A DNA stretch of 64,000 nt, taken from Nautilus pompilius (taxonomy: Eukaryota > Mollusca > Cephalopoda > Nautilida > Nautilidae). This document shows positions 35,431 through 47,884 of the stretch, piece by piece. The notes below the pieces were generated by a model. That model did not search any database. It was not told where the DNA came from and worked only from the letters and a program-made list of their open reading frames with translations. A program made the translations under genes and the position numbers. The stretch spans positions 62,001-126,000 of the forward strand of contig JACATO010001524.1 in the NCBI GenBank assembly GCA_018389105.1, written 5' to 3'. Position 1 is the first letter of the stretch. Each line of letters starts with the position of its first letter.

Positions 35431-38400
35431 AGATACATTATTGTTGTCCGTTCAGCAATTTTGAACTAGGATTACCTGTTAAAAAAGATAAAGAAAAATA
35501 CAAGCAAACAAGATATTAAAAATACTGTTCCGTGTATAGATGTGTGATAATAGCTTCTCAAAGATGAGAATCTTTAGTAGCTGTTTTTACGGTAGATGCA
35601 TTTAATAAATAGATTTTTTAAAAAGAAAATACTCTTAAGAAAGCACCGGGACATCAATCTATATAATACACACGTGATACAAATAGCTACAGTGCTCGGA
35701 GCTTAATAACGTAGCAAGCTAGCTACCTTGTTTGTACCGGGCATTCTAGAATGTTTATACTAAGATAATTAGGAGTTTGACACGTAATACGCACATCAAA
35801 AGGAAAGTAACAGGGACAACAAGCATGACGTCATATCCTTGATATCTCATCCATCACCTAGCCTACACGCATGATGGTATTTTTATGTCTTGGCTACACG
35901 ATGTCTAGTCGCTTAAGACATTTAACGAAATACTGTGAATGAAAACAAGTTTTTAGAAAAAAAATCTGGGATCTCCAGACGCTGGCGGAAACTGTCGAGA
36001 CGTTTAACCATGATATCAGGTCTGCAGACCTCGGAAAGAGGGTGACCCCTTCCGTCTGATGCCAGCCAGTTGGGTAGAGACTGAAGGAGGTTTGAGTATC
36101 CGAGGTCTCTTCGCGTGGCGAGGCAGCGTTGGTTTAAAGATCTCAGAGCAGCTGCGGATGCATTCTTGTTGAACGGAAATCTACAGCAAACGATCTGTTG
36201 TCGAGAAGAGTTTGTTCAAGCAGCAGAAAGTGCAACTCCGAGTCGTAATTTGTCGTCTCTCTGTCCATTGATCGGCGGCGAGTCTTCGTCGGACCAGACC
36301 CGGACACAGCCCTCCAAGCACCTTGTTGTTGTTCGATCAGTTATCGGGGTAGCATCGAGTAGGTTTTTGTAGCTGTTTTACCAGTGCGTCTTCGGGTAAA
36401 TTCCCGTGGTTGTTGATTAGCTGTCAGCCAGCCCTCTTCGACATCGTTTGCTGGCTCCGAGCAGTTGCCATCCTATCGTTCTGCTGCTGTGAGCGCAATC
36501 TCCGAAAACAGTTAAGTGTTCCAAACGCCTCACCACTGCTTCCTTCAGCACGATGTGGCCGGCGTGGCTACCTTCAAATTTCTGGGCCTAGTAGCAGCAG
36601 CCGTGCTGTCTAAATCCATCTCACTCGGCCATCTACTCTTCGTGGCTAACTTTATTATACACTTGAAATATTCGCTAAACTTTGAGCTTGTCAGGTCTGA
36701 TTTAAGTCTCTGCAAACTCAATCATGCCAGCCTCCAACCGTGCATGTGTGGGCGCGATGATACTTTACTTTATTAAATGGTTGTGCCATAAAAACAATTA
36801 TCAACTCATCTTCTTCTCTTCTTCCTCCCCAAATCGGTCAGGAATAAACATTAAAATCAGTAATAATTTACAAGATAATTTTTAGAGATGAAAAATGGGA
36901 TGAAATCCTAATTTCAGGGAGGTAATTATTACCGAATAAAGAAGCACTCAACCGTGAACCGCTCGCTCTGTTGTAGCTCTGCTAAACACACGCATCGACG
37001 TAATTAAGTCCGTCTATATGTGAGTAAAATGGAAATTGAATATGATATGATGCGATGCTACAGATATTTAACCAGCTGTATACTTACCTTTCAAGACTGG
37101 CAGAGAAAATCTGCTTGGAGAAAGCGAGAGGGGTAATTAATAAACGCAGTTTGTTCCGTTTGAGTCTCCGCATCCGTCGGTCTGAAGTAACGCTTACGGA
37201 CAGGGGATGATTACCGCAGAGGAGATCCGAAACGTCTCTTCAGGCCCCAGTGCCGCCTCCATTCGGCCGAAACTGAGGAGTCAGTCGAAACGTGGTAGGG
37301 ATCGAGACTTGAAGGAGTTAGGAACTACTCGGTTATTTATTAATTCCCTTAAACTTATTTTACCAACGGGTTTTCTTAAAAACATTTACATATATGATAC
37401 TGAAGACAGCAGAATTAACAGAGTATGAAGTACGGATAACGCGTAAGAGAATCGCGTCTCGTGCGAAAGAATGAGATGTCCGGTAGTGCAGTCACGTGTT
37501 CGTGTAGTACTCCCGATCGGCTGACGTGCAGGAAGCCAGGGAGTTTTACATCCGCCCGCGGAAAGACTATACATCCGTGGGCGGAAATGTCGTGGGATGA
37601 GGTGGGTGTGGGGAGAGCATGATAGGTTCTGGGGAAAGAAACATCACAGAGCACGCGTGTAGAAGTCAAAGTCACAGCTGGTGAAGCAGATTGCAGCCCA
37701 ACCTGACGTTTCAAAAGGGGGCGCTGCTGAGAGGTCGGGTACCTCGTTGGTCTTTAGAGGCGAGTCCGGGTTTGGACTGTTCGACGGAAGGACCGGGAAG
37801 CGGCATAAGTCAGGGTACAGCCGCTACAGCGAAACGTCAAAAACGTACACCGAATTCCGACAGGCACAGGCAGGCTCTCATCCATCAAGAAGACGTCTCG
37901 TGTCGGGCGGGAATCCATCTTCCGACAGGACAATGACCGACCCCCCGAGCAGTCCGCCAGAATGGTGGGGACCTCTCCGGGAAGCTAGAGAGGCTGGCGG
38001 AACACTCACGAAGATGCCCCGACCTGCACCAAGTCCTGATTTGAACAGCACAGACGGCGGCCAAGCACCTTGGACGGACTGTGGAGACTGCTGCAGGAGA
38101 TCCGGGACAACCGTTCCACGGCCATGCGTCGATAACCCGTCCGGGATGCTTTGCGGAATGAGGTATTTAAGGAGATTGGGAATCAGTGCATAATTTAAAC
38201 AAACAAACAAAAAAAAAGGTGGGGTTCCGATCAACACTTGTTCAGACAAAAAGGATTACGGAAGTTTTACCAACTTTCTACCATTTTTCCGGGTCACCCA
38301 GCCCGCCACCCGATATACGTCAGTGAGACCAGTCAGCGGCCTTTACCGCATTAACAGGTCTTATCTCACCCCGCCCCGCACCAACCAGCTCTCACGGTCA

Positions 38401-38566
38401 GATTCTCATGTGGCCAACCCGTGAAGACCGACTCGACCGCCGCCCCCGAACTGATCTGCATCCGGCGAGATTAACTGATACCGATGAGCCGCCAGGGAAT
38501 AAATTAACTCGTCATTGCCAGGTGAACTATCTACCTGTCGCCGATTTAACGGGATAATGTTTTCGT
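35429..38566. other. Non-coding stretch with one anonymous open frame
   Basis: No gene is recognised. An open frame covers 37681-38192 on the plus strand (first ATG at 37933). It ends 20 bp before an A-rich run, AAACAAACAAACAAAAAAAA, which could be a retrotransposed tail. The frame has no domain that could be named and competing frames are open as well. Confidence 0.35.
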
Positions 38567-38590
38567 TTCTCTCTCTCTCTCTCTCTCTCA
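38567..38590 (+). repeat. (CT)n microsatellite
   Basis: A pure CT run of about 12 units within non-coding DNA. Confidence 0.95.
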
Positions 38591-38734
38591 GCAGCAGCCA
38601 GACTTCCTGTTGGGAACTGCACCCTCACTGTAGTGTCTCATCGTTACTGACGTTAGACACGACCGGTGATACACCACAGACTCAGCCGAGCGCTATATTT
38701 TCTCAAGTTCTCTATAAATAAAAGAAGTAACCAC

Positions 38735-39785
38735 ATTAGGACATTGCGTGTAAAGAGAGGCAATATTTAGACTCCATATAAAGTGAAGCGGTCAGTATTT
38801 TAGACTATATATAAAGTAGAACTACTCTTCTAAACTCTCTATAAATAGGAGAATGTTTTAGTCTATAAGTAGAGGAAGAACCTATTTCTAGACACTATCT
38901 ATAAAGAAGAGATGTAGTATTTAAAACTCTTTCTGTATAAAATAGTGTAATACTTTATGCTTTGTCTAAAACAGAGAACAATAATTTTAGAATGCTGCAT
39001 ATAAACAGGATAGGTAATATTTTATACTATATAAAATTGGGAAAATATTCTTTTAAAAATTATAGATAACATTAATACAATTTTTATATAAAGCAGAGAC
39101 GTAGGTTTCTCCCTATATAAAATATGGGGGGGGTAATACATTATGTCCTCTGTACGAATAGAGAATGTAAGTATTTTAGAAGTTTGCAAGCAAAATTAAA
39201 ATCTTCCACTATATAAACTCTGGAAGTAGTGTTAGAGTCTCTCTATATAAAAGTGGAGAGATAATATTTTAAACTACGTGTTAAACAATGAAGGTAATAT
39301 TTTAATATCTTTATAAATAGAACGACTAATTACTTTAGAAGATCTTATAGAAAAGGATAAGGTAACTAATAGTCTAGACTTTTTTTCCATAGACAGAATA
39401 AATTCTCTCAGAGCCTTGTGCATAAAAGATGCTAGTTACCATATCAAGAGGTTCTCAACGAGTAACGGGGACCGTTCGTTATAAAATAAAAGGTAATATT
39501 TCATTCTCTCTTAATAAATAAAAGTGCTGGCTATTTTAAAACCTTTTTTCTTTTTTGTAAAATGTAGTGGTAATATTTTAGAAATTATAGAAAATTAGTA
39601 GAGGTAAGTATTTTTGGAGTTTCCATAAAGAGAAGAGAAACAATATTTAAATGTAACTGAATAAATTCTAAAGATAACGTGTTGGAATCTCTCTATATGG
39701 AATTGGAGGCGCCACGTAATGTTTCGATGTAAAGGTAAGACTTTACATCGTTCTATACAGAGACAGGAAGTAATATTTTATTTAG
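38735..39785 (+). repeat. Highly diverged minisatellite, about 32-bp unit with TATAAA core
   Basis: About 30 degenerate tandem units can be followed by eye. Each resembles TTTAGACTCTATATAAAG followed by a purine-rich GAGAGG-like part and (G)TAATAT. Unit lengths vary from about 25 to 37 bp and identity between neighbours is low, so the array is old. It has no coding frame. It ends just before a GC-richer segment and lies about 1.4 kb from the virus-like fossil. Confidence 0.85.
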
Positions 39786-41200
39786 GGGAGAGGTTAGTGT
39801 ATCCCCTTTTCTTCTTTACGTTAGGTTTGTTACAACGGTTGTTTGATGGGCAGTAGAGACGAGTCCGCTAGATTCTATTGCAAGGACACCGTCTTTATTG
39901 GGCGCGATGGGTTTGTTGCAGCGATTATCTACGAGTGGCGGTATACCGGGACTGCAACAACTTCCGCTGATAGAACCAGCCCCCTTTTCTCTTGGTAGTA
40001 GGGTTGTTTCAGCTTTTGTTTTGATAGTGGCAGACAAAGTTTGCTTACTCGCTTCGAAACAAATATGGCCACCAGTGAAGCTCAAGCACAGATACGGAAG
40101 TTGGGGATATCTGCTGTAAATTCAGCAGTCAAGTGTCAGGAAGCGATCTTGGTGCTGATTCTTCATAAAAGATCCTGACAGACGCACTTTAAGGTAATAT
40201 TAATTTGTAATGTTTGACCATTTGTTTATAAAGTAACCTAACTTCCTAACTCCATTGGTGCAATCTAATTTTAAATTTGTGACATCAGTGCCCACAAGTG
40301 AACGAGTGCTAGGTTATCTACAAACCTAAGAGCGCGTTATACAATAGGAGTAGAAAGACGTTATATTTGGTGCTTGTAGATTGCTAGGAGTTTGATCCAA
40401 AGTGCTAGTCTGGCTGTACACACGAGAACAATGTTCTAAAGATGATGTTTCGCACACATTAATCAATGGGCTGTTTTATGTCCGGATATAAGTAGAAAAT
40501 CGAAACCTGCTTAAGATCTTTCTGTGTTTGCGCCAGGTTCCATCTGTTTCATCAAAATCAAATCGTTCTTCTCTCTAATGTTAACCCTACCACTTCCATC
40601 ATTCCCAGCTGGCAGATGTTTAAAAACAAGGTTTTAAATAGATTTTTTACCTAACTTTGTTAAATGTTAACTTCAACTTCTGAGAGGAATTAACCAAAGG
40701 ATGTTACAGAGAAAATTAACTACCGTATTAATTATTATAATACTTAAACATGACAGAGAATTTGATGGAACTATTAACAGGCTTAACAGATATTCGTGTT
40801 TGGACTTCAGGACTATTTACGTACAATTGCAATTTATGTTTAGAAAAAAATCGCATTTTTCTTGCTTTTATATCTTTTTTTTAGGTTATTTTCTACAATC
40901 TCAAAGACTTCAAGTATAAAACACATAACAGAAAAGGCTTAAACTTTATTTGAAGAATTAAACTCACAGATCTTAAACTTTATATCTGAACCTCAATTAC
41001 AAAAAATCTTTTTGATGAAAATTGTCACAACAAGAACTCGTTTTGAAAAGGTCTTTATAGGTTTTGATAAATAGTTTCTGACGTCAGATTTTACTTTGAA
41101 ACTAAAGTCAGAGGAGTCATTGCATAGTCAACTGGATATATATATATATATATGTGCGCTTTCTGATACATTTTAAAAATCTCTCTAAATTTAGTTTATA
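39786..41200. other. Transition into AT-rich DNA; no gene recognised
   Basis: The segment 39.8-40.15 kb is open on both strands (a plus frame rich in Leu/Val and a minus frame rich in Thr/Ser) but neither is recognised. From about 40.2 kb AT content rises sharply. The missing N-terminal part of the family B polymerase would be expected at about 40.2-41.2 kb, but no sequence there could be aligned with confidence. A terminal inverted repeat of the viral element was looked for here and not found. Confidence 0.4.
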
Positions 41201-43840
41201 ATGTAGAAAACATGATAATCCAATCAAAAAGTGGATATGTGAAAAGACTAAAGATTATATTTTAATTGAAATGTATCTAGACTAATTAAAACGTGAATAA
41301 TGAAGCATAAATTTTATAAAAAAACGTATTTCCAATATGTTTGCTAAATTATAGAGTCGAAAAAGAACTTATAAAACTTAGAGACTTCTCCAGACAATTC
41401 GCCGTTTTTACCCATTCTTCCGAAAACAAATTAGAACTTAAAATCTTTGCAGCGAAATTGAAAGTACCCTTTATACTTTATGAAGATATTTAAAATACTT
41501 TGCTAAAGTGGAAGGACATATTAAAAGCACACAGTATTATAATAGACAACATAATAACAAACGGATGGCGGAATATCTGATTTTTATTATATTTATTAAA
41601 TTTTCAAAAATCCAAAAAAATATGATTTATACACATGGAGATTACACAAACTTTATAGCTTCTCAATCTTGTCATATCTACAAAGAATCTTTTATTGTCG
41701 GACATAAAAATGTGAGATTCCCTTGTCACTTGATGGTAAATTTAAAGGCACCAAGCATAATGTATGTAATTTAAACTTTAAATATCCCAATCACGTGCCC
41801 GTTATATTTCTTAATTTATCTAATTAAATTGCAGATCTTTTCTTTATAAATCGGGCTAAAGAAGATTCTCTCTCTGTTATACCACAGACAACCGAAAATA
41901 TTTAATTTTCATTTAAAGAACTCGTTGATAAAGTGATAACAGACGATAAACCAATAATCAGGTGTCTCGAAGTTAGATTTTTAGATTCTTTTAGATTTAT
42001 GAGAACGAGTTTAGATAAGTTAGTGACAAATTTAAAACCAAAACAATTTATGCGTAGAACTGATGAAACTTTTAAAAGAAAAGGTGTCATTCCATACCTT
42101 TTTTATTGACAAGTTTAGTAATTATAATGTGGCTACCGGTGAATTAACAAAAGATTTTATAATGAAGATTAAAAATGCGTTTTAGACTCAGATTTTGAGT
42201 ATTATAAGAAAGTATGTTAAAAGTACAATAATCAAACATTATGAGAGTATAATGACGTGTATATATGTGTGTGTGTCTTACATTTGGTGTCTTATTTTTA
42301 TTGATGTATTGAAAACTATAGAATTGCATGACTTATAAATTAGATCCACGCCATTTCTTTAAAGCACCCCTTATTTAGCCTGGAAAGTTTGTCCAAAGAT
42401 GACTAAGATAGAATTAGATGTTTTACCAGAGAACGGTGTATTTTTATTGATAGGACAAGTCGTAAGAAGTAGAATCTCTATGGTGCCATGAATAGAAAAA
42501 CTCTTGAAATATCTAACAGAGACATAATTAGTGGGTAAAAGTTTCTGATCTCACCATCCAACATGTAAAATCAGATGATCAAAAATGTAAAGTTTTGAAT
42601 ATAAATGATGACCAAATGAAAACAAATTTTATATTATTTACTAAAATGCAAATAATCTTGTCTGGTTATGTGTCAACCACTCCGAACCGATGAACTTGGA
42701 CGGCAAGAACCACGAGATTTAGAGCAATACAAAAATATCATAACAAAATGAAACCTGATTCACCGACAGGTTCTGATATATAAAGTGGACTTAGAACATC
42801 CCAAAGAATTACATAACCAACCCAACGTAAAGACTATCCGCTATCTGTGGGAAAACTTATCCCGAATACCGAGTGGCTTTGGCCGTACCAAATCAAGATA
42901 ACAGAAAATAAATTCGAATGTAAGCCTACTATTAGAAGTTTACTCTTTATAACAAAATAATATAATGTTTTACATTAAAGAAATTTTCAGTTTTGTTTGT
43001 CTCTGGAGCTTTTAATTTTTATCGGTCTGCTCGGTTAGAACTTTACTGAGTTAAATACAGATATGAGAACTAAGTCTACGCGTGATTTTGAAAAGACTTG
43101 TATAAGTGAATGGATAACTTGGTTTATGGTAAAACTGTGGAAAATTTAAGAAAACGAACAGTTGTGAGAGTTTTCACAACTTCAGAACAACTTTGAGAGC
43201 ACATATTAATAAAATTGCCCAATACTGCACTACAAATATTATTAACGAAATCAAAGTTCTATTAGATAGAATAATACAGTTGTATTCCTTGACAAACCTC
43301 TTAGAAATGTGCATTTTAGATTTTTCAAAATACGTATTCTATGATTTTCACTTTATTGTTATAAACTAAAAGTACAAAAATAACCTAACTATTATTTTCA
43401 GATACATATTCTCTGTCCATGCTATTGCATAAAAACAGAATATGCGTATTGAAGATATAAAATATGTAAATTTCTATGGCACTTCTGCTCATTCAGTAAA
43501 CCACCTCTCTAAAATAAAGTAACAGTAAAATAGTTGTAGGAGAGGTTAAAGATGAATTTATAGAAACAAAAATAAGAAGTGAATTTTACGAACTTATATC
43601 TAAGATGTGTGCAACAGATTGTGTCAAAAGAAGTTTGCAAAGGAATAAAAACGTCGGTAATTAAAAAAAAATCAAGATACAAAATTATATAGATACCTTA
43701 TATATTACAGAACAGATTGATTAGAATCATTAACTTAATTAGATTTGAAAAACAATATTTATACAATTAATTTCACTAAAGTTACATTATCTCCCTTTCA
43801 TGGTAAGATTCTCTACCAGATGATAAGATATCAACTTTAA
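41200..43840 (+). pseudogene. Family B DNA polymerase (protein-primed type), decayed
   Basis: In its virus-like element this enzyme would copy the linear genome from a protein primer. Recognisable pieces in order: LKVPFILYEDI (41435-41491), at the place of the first exonuclease motif; a Cys/His knuckle starting CHIYK at 41670; CNLNFKYPNHVP (41765-41824); RFMRTSLDKL and RKGVIPY (41972-42106); DSDFEYYKK (42185 on); LDPRHFF (42334 on); LAWKVCPKM to SRISMV (42375-42488); VDLEHPKELH (42785 on); YGKTVENLRKR (43116 on); CILDFSKYV (43301-43366); the catalytic region DTYS (43401-43412); and TLSPFHGK (43769-43837). These pieces lie in alternating frames with many stops. The catalytic DTDS motif reads DTYS. 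The order and spacing match a full C-terminal two-thirds; the N-terminus is not recognisable. Confidence 0.8.
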
Positions 43841-43859
43841 CTTATCCAGTAACATCTTT

Positions 43860-44480
43860 GAGTTTGTAGGACAAGGAACACTTTTAGTTGGACATTTTTG
43901 TTTTTTTGTAACTTTTGCTCGTAAAATGATCCTAATTTTCCTTCTCTATCCAATGCCTATAATTTATATCTCCAAGAAATCTTTCTTTTTTAAAAATGTT
44001 TTCATAACGATATATTTGTCATAATAATAATCTGGTTTTTTCCCTCTTATACTCATTCATTAATGCATCTAAAATCTTATACAATTATTATTATTAATTT
44101 TTGTACATTTTCCCAAAATATTAATTTTAAAAGGTTTTAATAAATCTCTCAACTACAACTGGTTTACCTACACCATATGTATGATAAATTTATGTTCGCT
44201 CTAAAACGTTTTTAAAAGTTCTGTTAGTAAATTCACTTTCCATATCAGTCCATAGTTTGTTTGATTTTATACTAGATTGTTTAAATAAATATTTAAATGC
44301 TTCTATTAAAGATTTTTTGATTTTTTTTTTAAAGGAACATTATGAATTATTTAAGAAATACATTTATTACATTTTAACATGTATGTATAACCTATATTCC
44401 ATCTAGAAAGAATGTTCACTTGCATAAAAACTAAATCGGTCGACCAGATATCATCTATTAAATAAGCACGGCTCTTCTAG
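43860..44480 (-). pseudogene. Retroviral-type DDE integrase of Polinton/Maverick class, decayed
   Basis: Read on the minus strand the catalytic core is clear. TDLVFMQ holds the first Asp (codon at 44435-44437), WTDMESEF the second Asp (44244-44246), and VVVERF the Glu (44148-44150). The second Asp to Glu spacing is about 32 codons, as expected for a DD35E fold allowing for small indels. A C-terminal block GSFYEQKLQ (43917-43943) is typical of the chromodomain-like or SH3-like tail region in Maverick integrases. Several stops and frameshifts break the frame. The gene is convergent with the polymerase remnant, whose end lies at about 43840. The N-terminal zinc-binding part is not visible and is displaced by a GA/CRE repeat at 44.52 kb. 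Confidence 0.8.
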
Positions 44481-44520
44481 AGTGATTTTTCCAAACAAGT
44501 GTGTGTAACTCGTCAGTACA

Positions 44521-44596
44521 CACACAGAGAGAGATAACGTCAGTACAGAGAGAGAGAAATGACGTCAGTACAGAGAGAGAGAAATGACGTCAGTAC

Positions 44597-44650
<54 letters not shown>
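44521..44650 (+). repeat. GA microsatellite with CRE units inside the viral fossil
   Basis: TAACGTCA (44535-44542) and TGACGTCA (44560-44567, 44585-44592) each precede GTACAGAGAGAG. They are followed by about 40 bp of GA. It is the same composite unit as at 1.7, 2.8, 35.2 and 50.5 kb, here placed immediately upstream of the integrase remnant. Confidence 0.92.
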
Positions 44651-44655
<5 letters not shown>

Positions 44656-46290
44656 GTATATCACCACAGGAGCCAAATTTCGGAACCGGAAACAAAAGCA
44701 TTTTTTGGTCTTCTCACAATTTTGACCGGCTCTTAGCATTAGTTGATTATTATCACTAATAAATAACCACTTCTCAATTTTTTTTTGCATTAGTTTTAGT
44801 CTTAAAGTTTAAAAAATAAATTTTACTTATATGTATTACATGGATGAGTCTAAATTCAGAATCACAAGAGAATATATTTTTTAGAGAAATCGTTTCCTTG
44901 AGATTACTTCAGATGCGGTTCGAAGGTCAATGGGAGACTCTACTGATGATTCAGCCTTCTGGCAGCGTTACTGATTCCGTAGATAGCAAAAATGATTTAT
45001 GATTTTTCTGATAGTCTTGAGTTTGCAGATGAAGTGACTGTAAAAGTGAACCTAAAACAACAAATTAAATTAAATGGCGGAAAAAGAAAAAGTACTTAAA
45101 CCTAAGTATTTTTCTTTTTTAAAAATAAATGAATGAATTTTAAACTTATTTAGAAAAATAAAAATAGCCAAATTCATAATTTTTTATTATTATTTAGAAA
45201 TACACGTGGATTGATTATAGGGGAAAGCTGATGAGGAAAAGTCACTCTACTGATGCATTTGTTACTAGATTCAGATTTTTAAAATTCTTCTTCTTAATAC
45301 AGCAGAAAATAAATATTTTTTTTTTGCAAATGAAAAGAATTAAGAGTGAACATTTGAACTCAGTAAACGTCTTGTGAAATACAGGTAACGGCACAGAAAG
45401 ATAAAGAAAAATCGAGTTGAAATACTTTGAGGAACTAAATAATATTTCTGATCTGAAAGTGACAAGTTAAAAATTTTACAAAATTGTTTATTTTTTTTAT
45501 AACGTTGTTTGGCAAAAATCAAAAAAAGACCCCTAATCATTTTATATTAGAGAAAGGTATAATAACACGGATATTTTTTAGTATTTTTCTAAACTACCAC
45601 AATCCGTCTCAAGTAATCCGAACTGTATTATCTTTCCATTATCTAAAAAATACAAAAAAAACTTAACGGATACTTTCGACGACTTGGTTAGTAAAAATAT
45701 AATTTCTGATGAATTCAAATATTTTACAGAAAAATGTTTGTTGGAAGAGGAGACTTTGGGTTTGTAGTTATAGACAAATCACCTGATAATTATCATGGAC
45801 GGTATAGCTGATAGTCTGATGAATTTCATCATCCCACTTAATGATTTTGTAGGAATTTGCGCTTATATCGTTAAACGATATTGTAAGACGGTTGGCTTGG
45901 TCAGTTTTTAAGGATATATATATATTCAGTGTCTTTTTATAAAATAAAACTTCAAAAAGGAGATTTAAAAATCCAAAGATTTGATCTCATATTAAAAAAA
46001 ATTAAGAAAAAGTTTCTTGATGGAAAATGTTCTAATACCAAATCAACTAAATTATCTCAACCGATTACAAATACAAGCGAATCAATTCAAAGTCGGAAAG
46101 TGGTATCTTCAGCATCTAAAAAACAAAATTTTAATACCAATAGTCGGACTCATCCATCCCTGTTTCTTTTCTGCAGCGCGGGTTCCCTTAACAGCTGACC
46201 ACACAGAAGTAGATGTAGATGCTGTAGATTACTCGGCTACCAAGAACGATCAGTCTGAATTTGCTTTACAACTTAGAATCTAGCAAGTAT
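44651..46290 (+). other. AT-rich interior of viral fossil with anonymous coding-like scraps
   Basis: Several short plus-strand scraps look protein-derived, e.g. around 45660-45740 and 46020-46280 (a Lys/Asn-rich stretch leading into LTADHTEVDVDAVDYSA). None could be assigned to a family. In this position a virus-like element would carry packaging ATPase, protease or minor capsid genes; no Walker A motif or protease motif was found. The rest is too degraded to call. Confidence 0.35.
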
Positions 46291-47540
46291 TCAATTGCAA
46301 TCCCCAGTGAGCCGGATACTGACGGTGACTATAGAATCGAGCAGGAACTTTGAACTAAAAAAGGGGCGGACAAAAACATTCTTACTATAGAAGATGCTAC
46401 AAATTGTTACACTTTAGCGTTTACTTATTACGACAACGATGCTACGAAAAATAAACTACGTTCAGGTAAAAAAGAAAAAAAATGATAAGTGAATAAATCC
46501 ATTGCTCTTGAGTTAAAGCAAAAGAGGTGGGAGGAATTCACCTGGAATGAAACGGCTTAAACTGCACTGTGTTCAGGTGAGGTATTGTGTTCTTACTCTC
46601 AGATACAAATCAGTTAACTGAAAAACATATTTGCTCTTGGCATCTAAACAAGCTGGGAATAATAAGATTTTTTAATGAAATAAATGCAGTTGGTGATCAA
46701 TTGTTTAAATTTAATTTAATAAATAAAACCCATTATAAAACATTATAAAGCTCTATTAAATAATAAGGCAAAAAGCACTGAACAATTGGTAAAACTCTTA
46801 AGATTCTTTTAGTTTTGCTTTATCATAATAAAACTACAAATTTTCAAGCAGATTTTTATCTAACAATGCAATATTAAATTGCCATGATTAATCCTGAGAA
46901 GTATTAGTCTTTTAAAAATGTTAATAATACAAAAAAATATTATAAATAATAGTGCTGATAGCGAAAAGTTTGGGACCACAGTAACTTTAGATACAGGTTC
47001 GTGTGAACTCTCAAGGCAACGAAATTCAAAGACAGATAAAAAGAGAACTCAATTGGATTCAAAAGAATAAAGAATCTAATCGTGCTACTCTCAAATATAT
47101 CTTTGTTATTAGTTTTAATTGTAAAGTTGATTTTACTGCAGAGAATTGCTTAAGAACATCAGCAAGATTTTACACTAAGTTAGTCACAATGAAAGTGATA
47201 ATCCAGTTAATAGTTAAATTAGTTAGTTTTATTCTTTTACATTTTGATTTAGTAAAAGCTCCTCATATTAACAGGCATAACGCTAAAGTCTTATATTAAT
47301 TTTTTCAGATGTTTCACCTGGTGTAAAACAGTTTTAAAAAACCGAAGAAATTAGTTTATTTATCATTTAATAAAAATCTTATTCCAAGCATTCAAATTTA
47401 GATTACATATCAAGATGGAAACAGTATAAATCTTCAAAATGAAGGTTAATTACTTAGATCGCATTTGAGACGAACTTTTTTAGATGTAAGAGTTTTTTTT
47501 TAAATTAAACGCTTAGAGAAAAGAAGAGAGTTGAAAGAAA
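46291..47540 (+). other. AT-rich interior of viral fossil, unassigned ORF remnants
   Basis: Plus-strand pieces include an acidic segment at 46290-46470 (DTDGDYRIEQEL, then YTLAFTYYDND) and a Lys/Asn-rich segment at 47003-47297. They alternate in frame and are broken by stops. Their location upstream of the capsid remnant, and their orientation, suggest viral structural or accessory genes, but the families are not recognised. Confidence 0.3.
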
Positions 47541-47778
47541 AAATATATTATATGGAGAGGAAGAGGACTGATTGATGCTTTGAATAGAAAGGGTAGATAT
47601 GTGTTTGGTAATCCCGAAACAATGGAATCGGTTGGAGATAGTACTGTGAGTATTACCAAAGCTGACGGTTATTTTAAAAAAATTATATTCAGAAGATTAA
47701 ATAATAAGAAGATAATGATTTACTTGATGGATCTGGAACCAAAAGTCTTACAGAAAAGTAAAAAAAAAAAAAGAAATT
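47540..47778 (+). pseudogene. Anonymous virus-element ORF remnant upstream of the capsid gene
   Basis: The plus frame reads GRGLIDAL at about 47553, then 66 codons open from 47580 to 47777 including KGRYVFGNPETMESVGDS. Similar small basic ORFs of unknown function accompany capsid genes in some Polinton-like elements; that resemblance is an impression and not a verified match. The C-terminus is Lys-rich because of an A-run at about 47760-47776, which may be a frame-disturbing slippage site. Confidence 0.35.
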
Positions 47779-47884
47779 AAAAATGAAAGTAAAAAAATTA
47801 GCTAAACCAGAAACAAAATGAATTAAGTAGTTTTATAGATTTTTGTTTATTGAATGGGATGTACTGAGATAGCAGAAGATTTAA

